Of a DNA stretch of 8,212 nucleotides, positions 5,971 through 8,212 are shown one piece after another. Source of the stretch: an uncultured Hyphomicrobiales bacterium (lineage in GTDB: Bacteria; Pseudomonadota; Alphaproteobacteria; Rhizobiales; Beijerinckiaceae); the NCBI GenBank assembly GCA_903916165.1, contig CAIWVR010000182.1, positions 1-8,212 on the forward strand, written 5' to 3'. The position numbers and the translations under genes are program-made. The notes under the pieces are model-generated. The model did no database searches. It was not told the DNA's origin and saw nothing but the letters and a program-made list of their open reading frames with translations. The number at the start of each line of letters is the position of its first letter. Position 1 is the first letter of the stretch.

Positions 5971-7350
5971 ATGACGACAAAGATCTCGGTAACTCCGCCA
6001 TCGCATATTTCGCGGGACACGATTGTGGCGCGTTCGAAGGCAGTCCTCGAGCGGCCTGATAGTCCCATCAATGAGACGGAAGACATTTTCCGCATTGAAG
6101 CGCTTGGCCTCGAATGGGATATGGGCCTCCAGGTCTACGAGCCTGTGGACACGTCCAAGATCGCGCGCGGCGCGGATGGCAAGAAGATCGGAGTTTTTGT
6201 CCTGCACGGCGGTTCAGGAGATTTCAAATCTATGGCCGACATGTGCCGGACTTTTGCGAAAAAGTTCGGCTGCAAGGCGGTCGGCATGACATTTCCGGGT
6301 CGCCTGTATCTCGATGATCCCTCGCGCGACTGGCCGGGCGACACGATTGTGTCAGCAACAAAAGTACGCACGCCGATCTGGAAGAGGGGTGAGCACATCA
6401 CGCCCGATCAATATGAGGTTGTCAGCGACACCACAATGCGGATGCGCTACGGCACACGCACTGTGGCGCGGGCCAAACCCGGTACGATTTTCTACGACCG
6501 CATGGCGGCGTGGCCGGTCGCCTTCGAGCAGGGCATGAAGGATGCAATGCGCCGTCATTTTCCGGAGGGGGAATATTCGATCTATTCGACGGGCCATTCC
6601 ACGGGTGGTCCGATCACCTTCATGATGAGCCAGCGCGTCCCCAATATTGCCGGCGTACTCGCCGTCGAGAATTCGCCCTTCGGCTTCATCCAGGAAGAGC
6701 AGCACAATTGGTCAGGCGCGCTGGGCAAGATCGAAGGTTTCGAGCGCGTCACGACAAAGAAGGCACCGCGCAATGATCCGTTCAACGAACTCTACATTCG
6801 CACCTGGCGTGATCGTGCGCGTTATGCGGGGCCGGAGGCGCTTGGCCAGGAGGGAGGGGCCGCGCTGATGCGACTGCCCTGGCTGATGGAGGAGATCCTT
6901 GACTGGTGGGACAAGACCAAGGCTCGTCCGCAATTCAAGGCGGAATATATTATCACGCACAATATAGCCTCATCGCTGGAAGCGGCGGCGCGCGCAGTTG
7001 CAGCGCGTCTCAAACTGGGCGAGCCTGAGACGGCTGACCTCGTCGCGCATTATCTGGGATTTCCCTACCCGCTCACGGGGGATGGCGTGAAGCCTGTCCC
7101 TCCTGTGCTTTTTGTCATTTCCAAAGACAGCCGGGATCACAGCCGTGACGTCTATGAGGAGGTCGTGCTGCCGATGTTTCGCGAGCAGATCACGCCGGCC
7201 CCCAAAGTGCATCTCACGCAATTTGGAGCTGGCGTTCACACCTATAACAAGCCCGAGGCAGACCTGCCCATGGGCATCGTGCCGCCCGTCGCGGAGTTCT
7301 ATTTCAATGCCATCTGCGACGGCTTCTTCTTGACCGGGAGCCCGCAATGA
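5971..7350 (+). CDS. Alpha/beta-fold hydrolase of an uncharacterised family, copy 1
   Basis: This 459-residue protein has the parts of an alpha/beta hydrolase. The oxyanion-hole strand is VFVLHGGSGD with His79. The nucleophile elbow is GHSTGG with Ser210. The likely acid is Asp386 or Asp389 in SKDSRDH, and the likely catalytic histidine is His423 in GAGVHTYNKPEADLPMG. A conserved stretch TFPGRLYLDDPSRDWPGDTI lies between the oxyanion strand and the elbow, and a long insert (about residues 240-370) probably forms a lid. No signal peptide or membrane segment is visible, so it should be cytosolic. It is longer than minimal alpha/beta hydrolases (about 280 residues). The ATG has GGAG 6 bases upstream at 5961-5964. 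The next gene is a close paralogue overlapping it by ATGA. It could be an esterase, amidase or C-C bond hydrolase; I cannot name the substrate. Confidence 0.88.
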   Translation: MTTKISVTPPSHISRDTIVARSKAVLERPDSPINETEDIFRIEALGLEWDMGLQVYEPVDTSKIARGADGKKIGVFVLHGGSGDFKSMADMCRTFAKKFGCKAVGMTFPGRLYLDDPSRDWPGDTIVSATKVRTPIWKRGEHITPDQYEVVSDTTMRMRYGTRTVARAKPGTIFYDRMAAWPVAFEQGMKDAMRRHFPEGEYSIYSTGHSTGGPITFMMSQRVPNIAGVLAVENSPFGFIQEEQHNWSGALGKIEGFERVTTKKAPRNDPFNELYIRTWRDRARYAGPEALGQEGGAALMRLPWLMEEILDWWDKTKARPQFKAEYIITHNIASSLEAAARAVAARLKLGEPETADLVAHYLGFPYPLTGDGVKPVPPVLFVISKDSRDHSRDVYEEVVLPMFREQITPAPKVHLTQFGAGVHTYNKPEADLPMGIVPPVAEFYFNAICDGFFLTGSPQ

Positions 7351-8212
7351 AAAGCGACGTGAAGGAAATGCCCGGCTGGTCGCCCGATGCTACATGGAGC
7401 CGCGAGCGGGTCATCGCCGCCTCTGATGCAGTGCTCGCGCTGAAGGCCGGCGACGTCGCCGAGCGCGAGGACATTTTCCGCATTGCCGCCCTCGCCCTTG
7501 AATGGGACATCGGCGTCAGGGTCTATGAACCACAGCCAGCATCGCGCATCACGCGGGGTGCGGATGGCAAGCGCGTCGGCATTTTCCTGCTGCATGGAGG
7601 CGCGGGCGATTACAAGTCGATGGACCGCTTTGCCCGTCTTTTTGCTGAGAAATTCGCATTCAAGGTCGTCACCATGACGTTCCCGGGGCGGCTTTATCTG
7701 GATGATCCCGAACGCGACTGGCCGGACGACACCATCCATGCGGATGGCTCGGTCCGGACGCCGATCTGGGTTGCCGGCGAACATGTCACGCGCGACCAGT
7801 ACGAGATCGTGCGCGACACGTCGAAGCGCATGAAATACGGCACCCGAACCCATGCGCGCGCAAAGCCCGGAACACGCTTCTATGACCGGATGGCATCATG
7901 GCCCGTTGCATTCGAGGAAGGCATGAAAGAGGCTTGCCGCAGGCACTTTCCCGCAGATAGTTTTTCCATCTATGTGCATGGGCATTCCACCGGTGGCCCC
8001 TATGTGTCCATGCTGACGCAGCGCGTGCCCAATATTGCAGGCGTCATTGCCATCGAGAATTCTTCGTTCGGGTACATCAATGAGCGCAAGCATCAATGGG
8101 GCGGGCATGCCGGCAGGATCGCGGGCTAGGCGCCGGTTGCGGCCAAGAGCGCCGAATCCTGGCAGGATCCGTTCAATGATCTCTACATCCGCACCTGGCG
8201 CGATCTCGCGCG
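7347..8212 (+). pseudogene. Alpha/beta hydrolase copy 2, interrupted by in-frame TAG and cut by the window end
   Basis: This is a tandem paralogue of the preceding hydrolase. In the block from EDIFRI to DWPDDTI, 62 of 90 residues are identical by my count. It keeps LLHGGAGD (His83) and GHSTGG (Ser214). The ATG lies in the ATGA overlap with the stop of copy 1, with GGGAG at 7336-7340, so it is translationally coupled. After 260 codons a TAG (8127-8129) ends the frame inside a region that is continuous in copy 1. Past the stop the same frame, with no indel shift, reads KSAESWQDPFNDLYIRTWRD and on to the window edge, matching DPFNELYIRTWRD of copy 1. The 260-residue product would lack the acid and the catalytic histidine seen in copy 1. 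It is either a recent nonsense pseudogene or a sequencing error. Without the stop it would be called a full hydrolase. Confidence 0.7.

Noticed and set aside
5614..6207. - strand open frame of 197 codons spanning the gap and the hydrolase start
   Set aside because: As a whole it is not a gene: its upstream half is a shadow of the hydrolase and its downstream end lies in the binding-protein gene. Only the middle part looks like a degraded deacetylase end.
8127..8129. Programmed readthrough or pyrrolysine at the TAG
   Set aside because: Pyrrolysine coding is not expected in this lineage and the position is in a variable loop with no special role in copy 1.

Overview
The window reads as chromosomal DNA from a GC-rich alphaproteobacterium, probably of the Hyphomicrobiales/rhizobial type. 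The grounds are strong G/C preference at third codon positions, rhizobial-style universal stress and APC proteins, a FixK/FnrN-type anaerobox, and a TctC/Bug-family binding protein. This placement is inference; no rRNA or other marker gene is present. All intact genes lie on the + strand. No tRNA, rRNA, CRISPR array, insertion sequence or integrase was seen.

Layout. Bases 1-91 may hold the last 29 codons of an upstream gene. Bases 137-204 hold a well-formed FNR/FixK-type promoter and a strong ribosome binding site in front of a tandem-domain universal stress protein (205-1047). An APC-family permease follows (best start TTG at 1103, end 2332) and probably shares the transcript. After a possible terminator comes a small exported cupin (2528-2962). 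A 306-base gap contains a TTGACA promoter candidate overlapped by a perfect palindrome. Next are a class III omega-aminotransferase of the beta-alanine:pyruvate type (3269-4600) and, ten bases on, a translationally coupled TctC-like periplasmic binding protein (4611-5654).

Bases 5655-5970 are not empty. On the - strand they carry what looks like the frameshifted C-terminal remnant of a polysaccharide-deacetylase-like gene. Beyond this lie two tandem paralogous alpha/beta hydrolases (5971-7350 and 7347 to beyond the window end) overlapping by ATGA. The second has an in-frame TAG at 8127-8129, after which recognisable homology continues in the same frame to the window edge. As written it would make a protein without the catalytic histidine.

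Function. The first part (USP and APC) looks like a microaerobic or anaerobic stress-response unit. The second part (aminotransferase, binding protein, hydrolases, decayed deacetylase) looks like a small catabolic region for an unknown nitrogen-containing or ester/amide substrate. It has an unpaired solute-binding protein and two genes in decay. The hydrolase family has no function I can name, and it is the most interesting unknown here. I found no clearly new multi-gene system.
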